From Colwellia sp. (GTDB lineage Bacteria > Pseudomonadota > Gammaproteobacteria > Enterobacterales > Alteromonadaceae): a stretch of 64,000 nucleotides of DNA. Under the pieces are notes generated by a model. That model was not told the origin of the DNA. It worked only from the letters and a program-made list of their open reading frames with translations, and searched no databases. The stretch lies in the NCBI GenBank assembly GCA_013215465.1, contig JABSOW010000007.1, positions 1 to 64,000 of the forward strand. Direction: 5' to 3'. The position numbers and the translations under genes are program-made. The first letter of the stretch is position 1. Every line of letters begins with the position of its first letter. This document shows positions 1 through 8,674 of the stretch, one piece after another.

Positions 1-1
1 G

Positions 2-184
2 ATACATGGCGCAAGAGTGGTATTAAGGCATTCAGAGAAGAAAAATGATCGTTTCAGTCTTTGGGCTCAGGCACTACTCAAACGTAGGGGGCACAATAAA
101 GCCTGTGTAGCAGTCGCCAACAAGCTTGCAAGAATAGCATGGGTCATTATGGCAAAGGGTGAAACATACCGCCCAGCCATGTAA
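2..184 (+). CDS. IS110-family transposase, C-terminal 60 residues
   Basis: The reading frame is open from the window edge to TAA at 182-184 and is too short and truncated for a standard ORF list. It begins IHGARVVLRH, contains RFSLWAQALLKRRGHNKA and VAVANKLARIAW, and ends KGETYRPAM. The stretch with VANKxARIxW followed by a short basic tail is the typical end of the transposase_20 (IS116/IS110/IS902) domain, which holds the catalytic serine of this DEDD/Ser recombinase family. The catalytic N-terminal RuvC-like part lies outside the window, so activity cannot be judged. Family membership is quite sure; subgroup is less so. Confidence 0.8.
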   Translation: MHGARVVLRHSEKKNDRFSLWAQALLKRRGHNKACVAVANKLARIAWVIMAKGETYRPAM

Positions 185-468
185 TAGAAATTTAATCGTA
201 TTAGTGAAAAACACTATTACTTATTAAATAAAGGTAAAACCCTTTACTTCAGTTGCAAAAGATAAAAGATCGGATGGTGAGATAGGTCAGACCGGCTCAT
301 TCAAAACCTGCTAGCTGCATCGGCTCTTAAGAAGCCGTATGGATGATGAGGAGAATGAGCGCAAATAACCATCGGGGCCAGGAAGTAAGAATCTTCCATA
401 AACAGGCCGGATATATGAGAGCAATGATTTACCTCTCACACTATGATCAAATATCTTGCAAACGGAGT
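185..468 (+). ncRNA. Candidate bridge/seek RNA region of the IS110 element
   Basis: This is the non-coding right end of the element. Several short hairpins can be read: TAGTG/CACTA (202-216), GGCT/AGCC (321-335), GGAAG/CTTCC (381-397) enclosed by GGCC/GGCC, and TGAGAG/CTCTCA (416-438). IS1111-group elements encode, downstream of the transposase, a structured RNA whose loops pair with target and donor DNA. Position and hairpin density match that arrangement. The RNA ends and the guide loops cannot be assigned without the other end of the element and a target comparison. Confidence 0.4.
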
Positions 469-492
469 GGGTTCATATATGGGTTCATATAT
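469..492. repeat. Tandem 12-mer at the presumed IS end
   Basis: GGGTTCATATAT occurs twice head to tail (469-480 and 481-492) at the point where the hairpin-rich element sequence gives way to AT-rich intergenic DNA. It may be the element terminus abutting a target that resembles it. Confidence 0.6.
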
Positions 493-868
493 GTAGGTAC
501 TTAGATTTTGTCTGGAACTAAAAACCTGTGTTCTTGAAAATTTATCCTCATTAATATCTGGTCACTAACTTACTGGTATTACTAAACGTATTATCAATTA
601 ATTTGGTAAGTTGAGGTGCAGCTTATTTGTTACTGTTTTTTTGTTTATGCGGTTATATCAATTGGACTGATTTATTACACCAACTTATACCAATCTCACT
701 AAGTATGTGCTCATTTCTACTTGTTAAAACCACCAACTACTTCGTTATTTATTTAATAATTAGAACAACTAGTTATTAAAATAAATGCCTTGTATTTGGC
801 CATTTTTCCTACGTATAAAATAGATCACTTAATTAATGAAACTGGTATTACTATAATCTACGTAAATG
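493..868. other. Intergenic region between IS element and polysaccharide operon
   Basis: AT-rich sequence with no open frame of note, no clear terminator and no tRNA. The short string CTGGTATTACTA occurs near 573 and again near 842, just before the end of the sugar transferase gene; I assign it no function. Confidence 0.4.
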
Positions 869-1510
869 CTATTGCCCACGGCCTAATGCCATGATTAATA
901 ATGTTTTAACAATTATTGTTAAATCCATTAGTAGCCAGCTATGTAATTTTGTTAGTGATAGTGAGTAGGCAAAGTCATAGCCTAATTTAGTTTTTACATC
1001 ATCAATACAAGTATCATAACCTTGAGAGACTTGCGCTAAACCGGTAATGCCTGGGGTCACATCGTAGGTGCGTTCAGAATAAAAAGGTATTTCTTGTTCG
1101 AGTTTTATCGCTATTTCTGGGCGTTCAGGCCTAGGGCCGATAAGTGACATCTCGCCCTTAATAACGTTAATAAATTGAGGCAATTCATCGAGGCGCATTT
1201 TTCTAAGTAGTTTACCTATTTTGGTTAGTCGGCTATCATTTTTTTGTGCCCAAACCGCTCCGGTACCAGACTCAGCATCTTGAACCATAGTTCGAAATTT
1301 TATCATGTTGAAATGTTTAATATTTCCTACTTTCATTTTGCCGACTCTAGACTGGCAATAAAAAATTGGTCCTGGCGATGTCGCTTTGATTGACAGCGCT
1401 ATTACCACAAAGAGCGGTAGGGTAAGTAGCAAACAGGTTATTGAAAATACTAAATCGATACCTCGTTTGAACAGGAGTATGCTGGGATGAATAAAGCTGT
1501 TATGTTTCAT
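869..1510 (-). CDS. Initiating sugar-phosphate transferase (bacterial sugar transferase family)
   Basis: This 213-residue protein has the compact architecture of PglC/WcaJ-type polyprenyl-phosphate hexose-1-phosphate transferases. One hydrophobic N-terminal segment (about 18-42) is followed by the catalytic domain with KFRTM, then DELPQFINVIKGEMSLIGPRPE (shown here as DELPQ and GPRPERPE blocks) and PGITGLAQV. Family members load the first sugar phosphate onto undecaprenyl phosphate at the inner membrane, starting repeat-unit synthesis. The start has a good TAGGAGG ribosome site. It is the last gene of the operon, 8 bases after the GT2 gene. Sugar specificity cannot be told. Confidence 0.88.
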   Translation of the reverse strand: MKHNSFIHPSILLFKRGIDLVFSITCLLLTLPLFVVIALSIKATSPGPIFYCQSRVGKMKVGNIKHFNMIKFRTMVQDAESGTGAVWAQKNDSRLTKIGKLLRKMRLDELPQFINVIKGEMSLIGPRPERPEIAIKLEQEIPFYSERTYDVTPGITGLAQVSQGYDTCIDDVKTKLGYDFAYSLSLTKLHSWLLMDLTIIVKTLLIMALGRGQ

Positions 1511-1518
1511 GGTGCCTC

Positions 1519-2703
1519 CTAAATTTTAGTCCAAACTTTTTCTTGTAAGCCAAATAGATATTTTAACGAACCTCTTAAGGCAAACCAGTAACCATTGATT
1601 AAGTAGCAAATGAGTCTTAGCATATTTATTTTTGGGGTAATATGAAAAAAAGTCATTAAAAAGACCGCACTATATAGCAGTATTTGACAGCTAAATAATG
1701 ATAGAAAAATGTAATAACTAGGGGCAAGGTAGAGATTACTTAAGAAAATAAGTACTAAAATAAAGGGAGTAATGGCGCGCAGGGCTTTACCGGAAGCAAA
1801 GTTTATTGCATTCCAGCCGTATTTTGGTGACAGTAATGGTAGTAAATAAATAAGTTGTTGAAAATTCCCCGCAGCTATTCGCAAGCGTCGAGTCATATCT
1901 TGCTCTAGGTTAACTTGCTCAAGTTCAATGGCGACGACACGAGGTTCATATATCACACGATATCCTTGCTTAATCACATTCATAGGGATCAAAAAATCAT
2001 CATTAATGGTATCTGCTGGGATCTCTTGATAGCATGATTTTTTAAGTGCGTAAAAAGCACCGTGAGCACCTAAAACGCTGGCAATAGAGCTTTCTCTGGT
2101 TTTAATCATTGATTGATATTGCCAGTAATATTGTTCGCCAGCAGTTCCTTTTTGGGCAAATTTATAGCCCCCAGAGACAGCGCCAACAATAGGGTTTTTA
2201 AAATGACTATCGAGCATAAGTAAGCAATTTACCGGTAATAGTGCTGAGACATCGCTAAAAACAATATGCTCAAATTTTGCTGTTGAGACACCATCTTTAA
2301 GTACTGCTACTTTACCGCGGTTATTTTTAAAATTTATCAGTTGGCAGTGTAAGTCGATACAGCTCAGTTCAGCTAGGGTTTTAACGGCAATGTCATAGGT
2401 TTCGTCATGACAGCCATCGCATAATAAAATTAATTCGTATCTATCGTTTGGATAATCAATGAAACTTAAATTTCTAATTTTTTCGGCAATAAACTTAGCC
2501 TCATTAAATGCCGGGATAATAATTGAAAAGCGATTTAACTTTTTATCAGCGGAGCTAAAGAGGTAGCGACGCTTTTTTATCTCGGGATTTGATGTTTTTT
2601 TATTACTACTCACTAGTTTTAGTAATATTGGATAAAGTACATGATGATATATCACCAAAAATATTGCTAGTGTGAAGATGCTTATCATTATGATATCTAA
2701 CAT
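1519..2703 (-). CDS. Family 2 glycosyltransferase, membrane-anchored
   Basis: About 394 residues: an N-terminal membrane segment (about 1-25), a GT-A domain with FSIIIPAFNEA, LLCDGCHDET and VFSDVSA, a later DDFLIP motif and an RRLRIAAGN stretch, then two to three C-terminal membrane segments (about 300-375). This is the layout of processive or membrane-associated inverting transferases that use nucleotide sugars on the cytoplasmic face. I chose the ATG at 2703, which has AAGGTGG just upstream; an in-frame GTG at 2712 sits inside that site. It overlaps the end of the GT4 gene by 7 bases, suggesting translational coupling. Donor and acceptor are unknown. Confidence 0.85.
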   Translation of the reverse strand: MLDIIMISIFTLAIFLVIYHHVLYPILLKLVSSNKKTSNPEIKKRRYLFSSADKKLNRFSIIIPAFNEAKFIAEKIRNLSFIDYPNDRYELILLCDGCHDETYDIAVKTLAELSCIDLHCQLINFKNNRGKVAVLKDGVSTAKFEHIVFSDVSALLPVNCLLMLDSHFKNPIVGAVSGGYKFAQKGTAGEQYYWQYQSMIKTRESSIASVLGAHGAFYALKKSCYQEIPADTINDDFLIPMNVIKQGYRVIYEPRVVAIELEQVNLEQDMTRRLRIAAGNFQQLIYLLPLLSPKYGWNAINFASGKALRAITPFILVLIFLSNLYLAPSYYIFLSLFSCQILLYSAVFLMTFFHITPKINMLRLICYLINGYWFALRGSLKYLFGLQEKVWTKI

Positions 2704-3791
2704 AATTTCCACCTTAAATCAGCTTGTGTTAATGAAACGTATTGCTTGATCATTTTATTGATTGAGCGTTGATTTTCGATAAATACTCGAGGGGAATCAG
2801 CGCTATTTTGATTGAGTGCTTTCATTAATGCTTGTGATAATAATTCAGGGTTATTGGGATGGACAATAAAACCTGTTTTACTACAAACAGCTTCTCTACA
2901 ACCACCAACATCAGTTAATACTGCGGGTATTCCGCACGCTTGAGCCTCTAAAGGAGATAAGGGCAGACCTTCGTTAGCTGATGATAGGCAAAATACATCA
3001 ATTAAGGGATAAAACGTGGTCATATCTTCAATATGCCCTAAAAAGAAAACCCTTTTTTGTAGCTGTAAATCGATAGCGAGTTGCTGTAATTGTGCTTTTA
3101 AACTGCCAGTGCCAGCCAGTAACAAGGCAATATTTTTTGGTAGTTTGGCTAGTGCTTTGATTAGAATATCATGTGATTTCACCGGCTCTAACCTTGCAGC
3201 ACAACCGATATATTTCAGTTTTGTTGGTAACCCTGCTTGTTTGAGCAGGTTTTTTTTATCAATAGTACTAGGTTTAAATTTATCTGTGTCGATACCGTTA
3301 GCGATAATGATAGGTCTTAATGAGGGGATTAAACTGTGCACTTGTTCGGCCACAAACTTAGCATCAGCAACAAAAATAGGTTGTACCAAGCTGACTATAA
3401 GCTTTTGTAGTAATCTCGGTTTGGCTTCTACTAAATGCCATGCATCATGTTCGGTATGGATAAGGTGTTCTATGTTTGCCATTCTTGCCGCGATACCACC
3501 ATAAATTAAAGGGCCGATATGATGGGTGTGTACATACATTGGTTGCACTTTTTTAAAGAAGCTTTTTAATTGCCAAAAAATATTAGCTTGCCAACCTGGC
3601 TTTTTGTCTAGCAGGTGTATAAATTGCTCAAAGCCATCAATATTATTCCAATAATTTGTCACTTGGTGTTTTTCTAAAGAAATGATATGTACATCATAAA
3701 AAGGTTGTGCGACACGTTGAAATTCTAGTGCGAAACTTTCAATACCACCGGGCTTTAGGTGTTGCACAACATGAACAATGACGGGTTTCAT
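2697..3791 (-). CDS. Family 4 glycosyltransferase
   Basis: 364 residues with a GT-B fold signature. The N-terminal Rossmann half begins PVIVHVVQHLKPGGIESFA, the glycine-rich acceptor-side start of GT4 enzymes. The C-terminal half has KYIGCAARLEPVKSHD, LLLAGTGSL and the EGLPLSPLEAQACG stretch, which holds the E-x7-E motif of retaining GT4 enzymes. It probably adds a hexose to the lipid-linked repeat unit in the cytoplasm. Its ATG overlaps the stop of the chain-length gene (ATGA), and its own end overlaps the GT2 start, so it sits in the middle of a coupled operon. Confidence 0.88.
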   Translation of the reverse strand: MKPVIVHVVQHLKPGGIESFALEFQRVAQPFYDVHIISLEKHQVTNYWNNIDGFEQFIHLLDKKPGWQANIFWQLKSFFKKVQPMYVHTHHIGPLIYGGIAARMANIEHLIHTEHDAWHLVEAKPRLLQKLIVSLVQPIFVADAKFVAEQVHSLIPSLRPIIIANGIDTDKFKPSTIDKKNLLKQAGLPTKLKYIGCAARLEPVKSHDILIKALAKLPKNIALLLAGTGSLKAQLQQLAIDLQLQKRVFFLGHIEDMTTFYPLIDVFCLSSANEGLPLSPLEAQACGIPAVLTDVGGCREAVCSKTGFIVHPNNPELLSQALMKALNQNSADSPRVFIENQRSINKMIKQYVSLTQADLRWKLC

Positions 3792-5251
3792 AAGGATCCT
3801 CCTGAGCTTTTATCTGGGGAAATTCTTGGTAGCCTAGTTAATACAGGTGATGAGGTAATTAACTCCAGTTGATACTTGGCTCTGATTGAGGTGTCAGCTA
3901 ACTCTGCAAATAATGCTAAGCCGCCGCCTAAGCATATGCCACCGATAATGCCAGTGAATAAAAAGATAGAAAGAGGAAAATTTGTCGGCGTGCTAGGTTT
4001 ATAGGGTTCATCAATTATCTTGATCCTTTCTGGTTGTTCAAACTTGCCAAGAGCACCCGTTATTTTGGCTTTCTCAAAACGATATAATAAATCACTATAT
4101 AAGCTGCGTTTTACTTTAAGATCTCTTTCTAATGCATGTAGCTGCCTTTCCATGTCGCTGTTACCAGCAAGTGAAATTTTTATTGTTTTTGTTTGATTGA
4201 TGATGGAATTTATTTCTTCTTTGATTTGTTCTACGTGGCCATCGGCAAGTTGTAATTCTTGAAGTTGTGAAACAAGTAATAAATTTTGATGATTCTCAAC
4301 TTTACCATCTTGCATATTGTTGGCTATTTCCCATAAGCGGTTTAAATCGCTTTCATTTATTCGGTACGATGTTTTACTTTGGATTTGGCGTTCGTCTTCA
4401 AGTTGTGATAATTGCCTAAGTGAAATTTGTACTTTGCTGTGATGGTCGGTGTAGCGTGAGCGTAATATGGCAAGCTCACTCTTGGTTTCGACAATGTTTT
4501 GTTCAATTTCACTCATCACAGGGTCTACTTGAGCAAGTCGATAACGAATGGTTTTTTTAGCGGCAATCGCCCCAGATAATTCAATTTTCCGTTGTTCTAG
4601 CAGCACATTTAATTGGCTAAAACGGGTACTGTTGGCATTGTATAGTCTAGGTAATAGTTCAACATTTTCTTGCTTAAAGTGTGCCAACCGAAATTCAGCT
4701 ACTTGTAATTCGGCTGTTTTTAGTGTTAATTGTTCCGCTAAAAAAATTTCTGAAGCGGCAAGCGAAGAGAGCTCAGGGGCGAGTAGTTTGTCTAAAAAAT
4801 GTTTTCTAACGGCTAGTAAGGTAGCAACAATTCTGTCAGGTGAGTCAGTTTGGTAAACAAGCTTAACAAGATCTTTCCCCATTAATTTCACCTTAAGTGC
4901 GGCAGATAGCTCTCTAACCAGTTCATCTTTTTGGGCATCGGTTGATTTATTATTTATTAGGTCTAAGTCTTGTGCGACATTAATTAGCATGTGGCGACTA
5001 TGTAAGAGAGTGTCTAATGTGGTCATTCTATTTTCTAAATCTGTTGATACCGACAAGTCTTCCAGAAAAGGGTTCATTTTGGCACTTTCTTGTACCAGTA
5101 TTGTGGTATGTGTTTGCCAATTTCTTGGGGTTAGCAGACAAATAATGACGGCAATAATAGGCAGCGCTAATGCAGGGAAAGTAATCAAATGGCGATGACG
5201 CCAAATTGCCGATAAAATAAGATGTAGGTTTATAATTACTGACGTTGTCAT
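3788..5251 (-). CDS. Polysaccharide chain-length determinant (Wzz/GNVR family)
   Basis: 487 residues. A membrane segment near 22-40 is followed by the Wzz domain (TILVQESAKMNPFLEDLSV), a long heptad-rich periplasmic coiled-coil region (about 170-360), the GNVR-like block VKRSLYSDLLYRFEKAKI and a second membrane segment near 430-455. There is no C-terminal tyrosine kinase domain, so this is a stand-alone polysaccharide co-polymerase of the EpsF/PEP-CTERM-associated type rather than a Wzc fusion. Such proteins set polymer length and bridge the inner membrane to export. TAA of the upstream lipoprotein is one base before its ATG. Confidence 0.85.
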   Translation of the reverse strand: MTTSVIINLHLILSAIWRHRHLITFPALALPIIAVIICLLTPRNWQTHTTILVQESAKMNPFLEDLSVSTDLENRMTTLDTLLHSRHMLINVAQDLDLINNKSTDAQKDELVRELSAALKVKLMGKDLVKLVYQTDSPDRIVATLLAVRKHFLDKLLAPELSSLAASEIFLAEQLTLKTAELQVAEFRLAHFKQENVELLPRLYNANSTRFSQLNVLLEQRKIELSGAIAAKKTIRYRLAQVDPVMSEIEQNIVETKSELAILRSRYTDHHSKVQISLRQLSQLEDERQIQSKTSYRINESDLNRLWEIANNMQDGKVENHQNLLLVSQLQELQLADGHVEQIKEEINSIINQTKTIKISLAGNSDMERQLHALERDLKVKRSLYSDLLYRFEKAKITGALGKFEQPERIKIIDEPYKPSTPTNFPLSIFLFTGIIGGICLGGGLALFAELADTSIRAKYQLELITSSPVLTRLPRISPDKSSGGSL

Positions 5252-5252
5252 C

Positions 5253-5699
5253 TTAGACCCCGATAACTAATTTAATAGTGTCTGTTGATAGTTCTGGAGA
5301 AAAAATGAAAGCTACGCTTTTATTTAAGCGCACAATATATTGACGAAGTACTTTAGCTCGTTCCATTGAAAGGCTTAATTGTTGCAATTTATTTTCACCT
5401 TTAGCGGGGGCAATATTAATGGTGATGTTGTGTTTTTTTTGTATTAATAATTTGGCGATAGTGATTCGATCGGCGTAACTTAATTCGGTATTGTATAGGT
5501 CGTAATTGAAGGTATAAGCGAGCACTATTACTTTGTTGACCGCACGTAAGGCTTGAATTTTTTTTAACACTTTTTCATTAACTGCTTGGTTATTTTCTTG
5601 CGCTATCAATGCTAATGAATCGCTAATTGTAGTAGAGGCACAGCCAGTGCAAGTTATTAAGGTAATAGCGAACAGGCTGTTTAAGGATGTTTGTTTCAT
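5253..5699 (-). CDS. Small lipoprotein with OmpA-like C-terminal half
   Basis: 148 residues. The N-terminus has a signal with a lipobox-like CTGC (cysteine near 20), so the mature protein is probably lipid-anchored. The last 70 residues contain ITINIAPAKGENKLQQLSLSMERAKVLRQYI, here noted by its key SxxRAxxLRQY pattern, which resembles the last helix of OmpA-type peptidoglycan-binding domains, although the domain is short and lacks clear diagnostic residues. It is the first gene of the polysaccharide operon, and may act in the export machinery at the outer membrane. That function is inferred from position only. Confidence 0.65.
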   Translation of the reverse strand: MKQTSLNSLFAITLITCTGCASTTISDSLALIAQENNQAVNEKVLKKIQALRAVNKVIVLAYTFNYDLYNTELSYADRITIAKLLIQKKHNITINIAPAKGENKLQQLSLSMERAKVLRQYIVRLNKSVAFIFSPELSTDTIKLVIGV

Positions 5700-5700
5700 A

Positions 5701-5881
5701 CGCGATTACCTTATTTAATTATACTTACTTTAATCAGTTACAAGTAGCATGCCAATTTTTAACTGATTGATTGTAAGAAGATTATTATATATTGTTGTTT
5801 TTTTTCGTAGAGTGATAATAGATTTTTGCGTTCTGCATTTTCAAAATGCAACGGGGTACACTAGTAAAGGTTGCTGCGAAA
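5701..5881. other. Upstream region of the polysaccharide operon
   Basis: About 180 bases between the terminator hairpin at 5882-5913 and the first operon gene. It should hold the operon promoter, but I see no convincing -35/-10 pair. A T-rich run lies near 5797-5803. Confidence 0.3.
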
Positions 5882-5913
5882 AATGCCTAGATAAAGGCTG
5901 TTATCTAGGCATT
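5882..5913 (-). terminator. Rho-independent terminator after the LruC/lipoprotein unit
   Basis: A perfect 13-bp stem (AATGCCTAGATAA / TTATCTAGGCATT) with a 6-base loop, followed on the minus strand by a run of T. It separates the 5951-8550 genes from the polysaccharide operon. Confidence 0.75.
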
Positions 5914-5950
5914 GCTTTTTGGTATAAAAACTAATGCAATGATAATTCCT

Positions 5951-6439
5951 TTAAAACTCTAGTTGCCAATTGTTGTCTAACTCGCTGAGGTCAAAAAATA
6001 TATTTAGCGGTATTGCGTCTTTTTCAATAGGCCAAATTTGAGCAATTAATTGTATTTCTGTGGTACTTAGCGAAATGGTGAATTGCTGTTCTTGTGAGGT
6101 GAGTGTTGTTCTTAATTTACAACTTGCATAATTGATTTCAATCTCATTATTTTTACTAGAAAAATCGGAGCATATATTAATAAAATAACGAATTGTTGTT
6201 GAAGGTGAAGGAGGAATAGTTACCTGTAACTTAATATTAGCGGTTAAATCAAACTCCGGTGCGCTTACTAAGTCACTAGTGCGCAGTGCTATTTCTGTGG
6301 CGCTGGCAGCAGGTGGTGCTGTTTGTTGTGTTGTTTCTGGCGCCGTTGCTGCGGGCGTTGATTGGCTATCCCCTCCGCCACAACCGATTAACGGGGATAG
6401 AAGTATTAACCACAGTGCGGTGCATAGATTGGTTTTCAT
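5951..6439 (-). CDS. Hypothetical lipoprotein
   Basis: 162 residues, starting after a strong AAGGAG site. The signal peptide ends in LIGC with a glycine-rich GGGDS linker, the usual start of an outer-membrane lipoprotein. It is followed by a low-complexity TAPETTQQTAPPAA segment. The rest is beta-strand-like, with two cysteines (INICSDF, YASCKL) that may form a disulfide. I recognise no family. It directly follows the GEVEDY/LruC protein gene, 24 bases after it, and shares its terminator, so the two are probably made together. Confidence 0.7.
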   Translation of the reverse strand: MKTNLCTALWLILLSPLIGCGGGDSQSTPAATAPETTQQTAPPAASATEIALRTSDLVSAPEFDLTANIKLQVTIPPSPSTTIRYFINICSDFSSKNNEIEINYASCKLRTTLTSQEQQFTISLSTTEIQLIAQIWPIEKDAIPLNIFFDLSELDNNWQLEF

Positions 6440-6462
6440 AATGCTAACTCCTTATAGTGATA

Positions 6463-8550
6463 TTAATAAAGTTGAGAATTGACAGCGTTGCTTTGTGAAA
6501 ACCAGCTAGTTGCTTTATTGCCATTAGTTTCAACAAATATTTGAAAATCAGGGTATGCTTGTATGAGATCAACCCTTTCACTTGGGTGTTTCCATTCTTC
6601 TTGTGAGCCAGCGTTAATAGCAAGTGCCCAAGGCAAGCCTGTGCTAGTTTGATAGTAATAATTATTAGCTACTTGCGTTGCATCGTCAGCAATGCCAAAT
6701 AGAGTCTGATCTGCTTTTGAGGTGGGCAGCTTATTTTTTAGGTGAACTTCTAGCGCTCTACCCGGATGAAAAAACAGATCGCCATGATAGGTGTCATTTT
6801 TAGCAAAAATAAATGGGTTGTAAGGTGCCTCTGGAAATTCATCAAGTGCAATAGGGTTAATGAATGGAATAGTGATACTAAAAGTCATTTGTGATGAGTT
6901 ACTGCAATTTTTTTCTGTTTTAAAATACTGACAATTTTCAGTTTTTTGAATATGATCACTTAAATTATTGGTAACTTTTATTACTAGATATTGAGTATCA
7001 GCTTCTATCGGGCTAACTTCTTGCAAAATACCGTTTATTTCAAACCTCACTAAGGTGTTGTCAACATTGGCGGGAGATATGTGGTCTAGTTGAATAGCAA
7101 AGCCATTGTGATATGAAGCGCCCATGGCTTTTAATTCACCATTGAACTCTATTTGTTTTACCGCATAAGATTCGGCGAGTAGTAATGATGAATTTTGTAA
7201 AATAACGACATCATTCATATCGTAATCTCCTTGCTCTGGCCAACTGTCTTCAAAAGCAAGATAATAAGGAGGATCTTGAATTTGGCTATTGCCGGGATTA
7301 TTAACAATAACACGGTAGTCTTCTACTTCTCCGTCAGGTACACCGCCACTGGCAACTATTGAAGATATTGAAGTAAATCTAGCTCTGGTCCAAGTAAAGC
7401 CATTTAGTGCGTTAAGTGGGGTGTTAACGAGGAAAACTTCAGTAGTGTTTTCCATATACTTGTCAGATATTAGCTTTTCATCGGCTGAAAATTCACCATC
7501 ACGATCCCAGTCTCCCCAGATATTAAGATAACCGGCGCCAGTTGCCTGCACCTGAATTAGGCTATCGCTACCAGCAAGTAGTGGCGTGATAAAAATAATG
7601 CCATCATCGTCATCTGTTTTGGGGTAGACATTAGCATTATGTTCAGTAGTTATATTGTTACCTAAATAAATGTCACTAATACCGTGTCTTGCGCCATTAC
7701 TAAATAACGTTGTACCATAACTGTCTGGGGCATCACCATAATCGGTCGTAGCAGCAATAGATTCATCTATAACAGGAGCAATGGCACAACGTGCACCATC
7801 ATTTTGTGAAGCACTAGGCCCATAAGCGAAAAAATTAGCTGTTGGGTTTTCGGCTGTAACATCAATGATAAATACGTAGCCATCATTATTACGACTAATA
7901 TAAAAATTACCATCAACGTCAAAGTAAACGGCGCCAAAGGTACCTTGCTCACCGACATACCCTAGCGCAATAGCGACACCAGTATTAACATCTATTTGAT
8001 ATAATTGACCATTTTTATCTACAGTGTAAGCTAGGCTATCGGATGGATGAAAGGCAAAGTCAAATATACTTAATGCTAATGATTGTCCGTCAATTACTTT
8101 GATCACATTAAGATAGTCGTTTGACTGCTCATCTAAACTAACTCTATACAAGCCATAGCTAACGCCTTTTTTGTAAAAAAAATAGTTGTTTTCATTAAGT
8201 GCGACATCACCAACAAAAAAATTTACCCCTGGATTGTTTTGTAATGATATTGGCGCTGCTTGGTAGTCACTCCCTATGCGGACTAAAGTTCCCCATTCAT
8301 AGCCCCAACCGTAGATGAAATTGTCATGAAAATTAAAACCAATGGCATTAATTTTATCATTGGTTCCTAAATCATCTGATAATAATGAGTAATTTCCGGT
8401 GACTAAGTTAACGCCGTAAAGTTGCGCTACTTGTTGCTGCATTAAAAAAGCCTTAGAAGGACAACTTTCAAAGGGATCTGCCATTAATGGCCAGTGAATA
8501 ATTAGCAAACAAGTAAATAGATAATGCTTAACACTTTTGAAGTAGTACAT
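6463..8550 (-). CDS. Secreted GEVEDY/LruC-domain surface protein
   Basis: 695 residues with an N-terminal signal (HYLFTCLLIIHWPLMADP). Residues about 30-260 form repeating strand units of the kind seen in DUF6923-like propellers (LYGVNLVTGNY, LYQIDVNTGVA). The middle section starts DYGDAPDSYGT, has an acidic WGDWDRDGEF loop that looks calcium-binding, and ends GVPDGEVEDYRV, the GEVEDY domain hallmark. The C-terminal third begins LAFEDSWPEQGDYDMNDVV, the start of LruC (DUF4842) domains. Such proteins are exported and surface-associated in marine bacteria, and their function is largely unknown. It forms a two-gene unit with the downstream lipoprotein. Confidence 0.82.
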   Translation of the reverse strand: MYYFKSVKHYLFTCLLIIHWPLMADPFESCPSKAFLMQQQVAQLYGVNLVTGNYSLLSDDLGTNDKINAIGFNFHDNFIYGWGYEWGTLVRIGSDYQAAPISLQNNPGVNFFVGDVALNENNYFFYKKGVSYGLYRVSLDEQSNDYLNVIKVIDGQSLALSIFDFAFHPSDSLAYTVDKNGQLYQIDVNTGVAIALGYVGEQGTFGAVYFDVDGNFYISRNNDGYVFIIDVTAENPTANFFAYGPSASQNDGARCAIAPVIDESIAATTDYGDAPDSYGTTLFSNGARHGISDIYLGNNITTEHNANVYPKTDDDDGIIFITPLLAGSDSLIQVQATGAGYLNIWGDWDRDGEFSADEKLISDKYMENTTEVFLVNTPLNALNGFTWTRARFTSISSIVASGGVPDGEVEDYRVIVNNPGNSQIQDPPYYLAFEDSWPEQGDYDMNDVVILQNSSLLLAESYAVKQIEFNGELKAMGASYHNGFAIQLDHISPANVDNTLVRFEINGILQEVSPIEADTQYLVIKVTNNLSDHIQKTENCQYFKTEKNCSNSSQMTFSITIPFINPIALDEFPEAPYNPFIFAKNDTYHGDLFFHPGRALEVHLKNKLPTSKADQTLFGIADDATQVANNYYYQTSTGLPWALAINAGSQEEWKHPSERVDLIQAYPDFQIFVETNGNKATSWFSQSNAVNSQLY

Positions 8551-8674
8551 AAGAAAGCTCCCTGATTAGATACTTTATCTATCAAGCAAGGAGTGTTCCT
8601 GTTTTTTTAATTTAATTTTCAATGGGTTATTATGTGGCCTTGCAAAATGCAATGCAATATCTACACAAATGCTC

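Larger units (their letters stand above)
1..492 (+). mobile_element. IS110-family (IS1111-like) element, right part
   Basis: The transposase C-terminus (2-184) is followed by about 280 bases of hairpin-rich non-coding DNA and a duplicated 12-mer at 469-492, where the element probably ends. The left part lies outside the window. A long non-coding stretch downstream of the transposase is typical of the IS1111 group of the IS110 family; in the other IS110 members it lies upstream. The right boundary is an inference, because IS110 elements lack conventional terminal inverted repeats and make no real target duplication. Confidence 0.7.
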
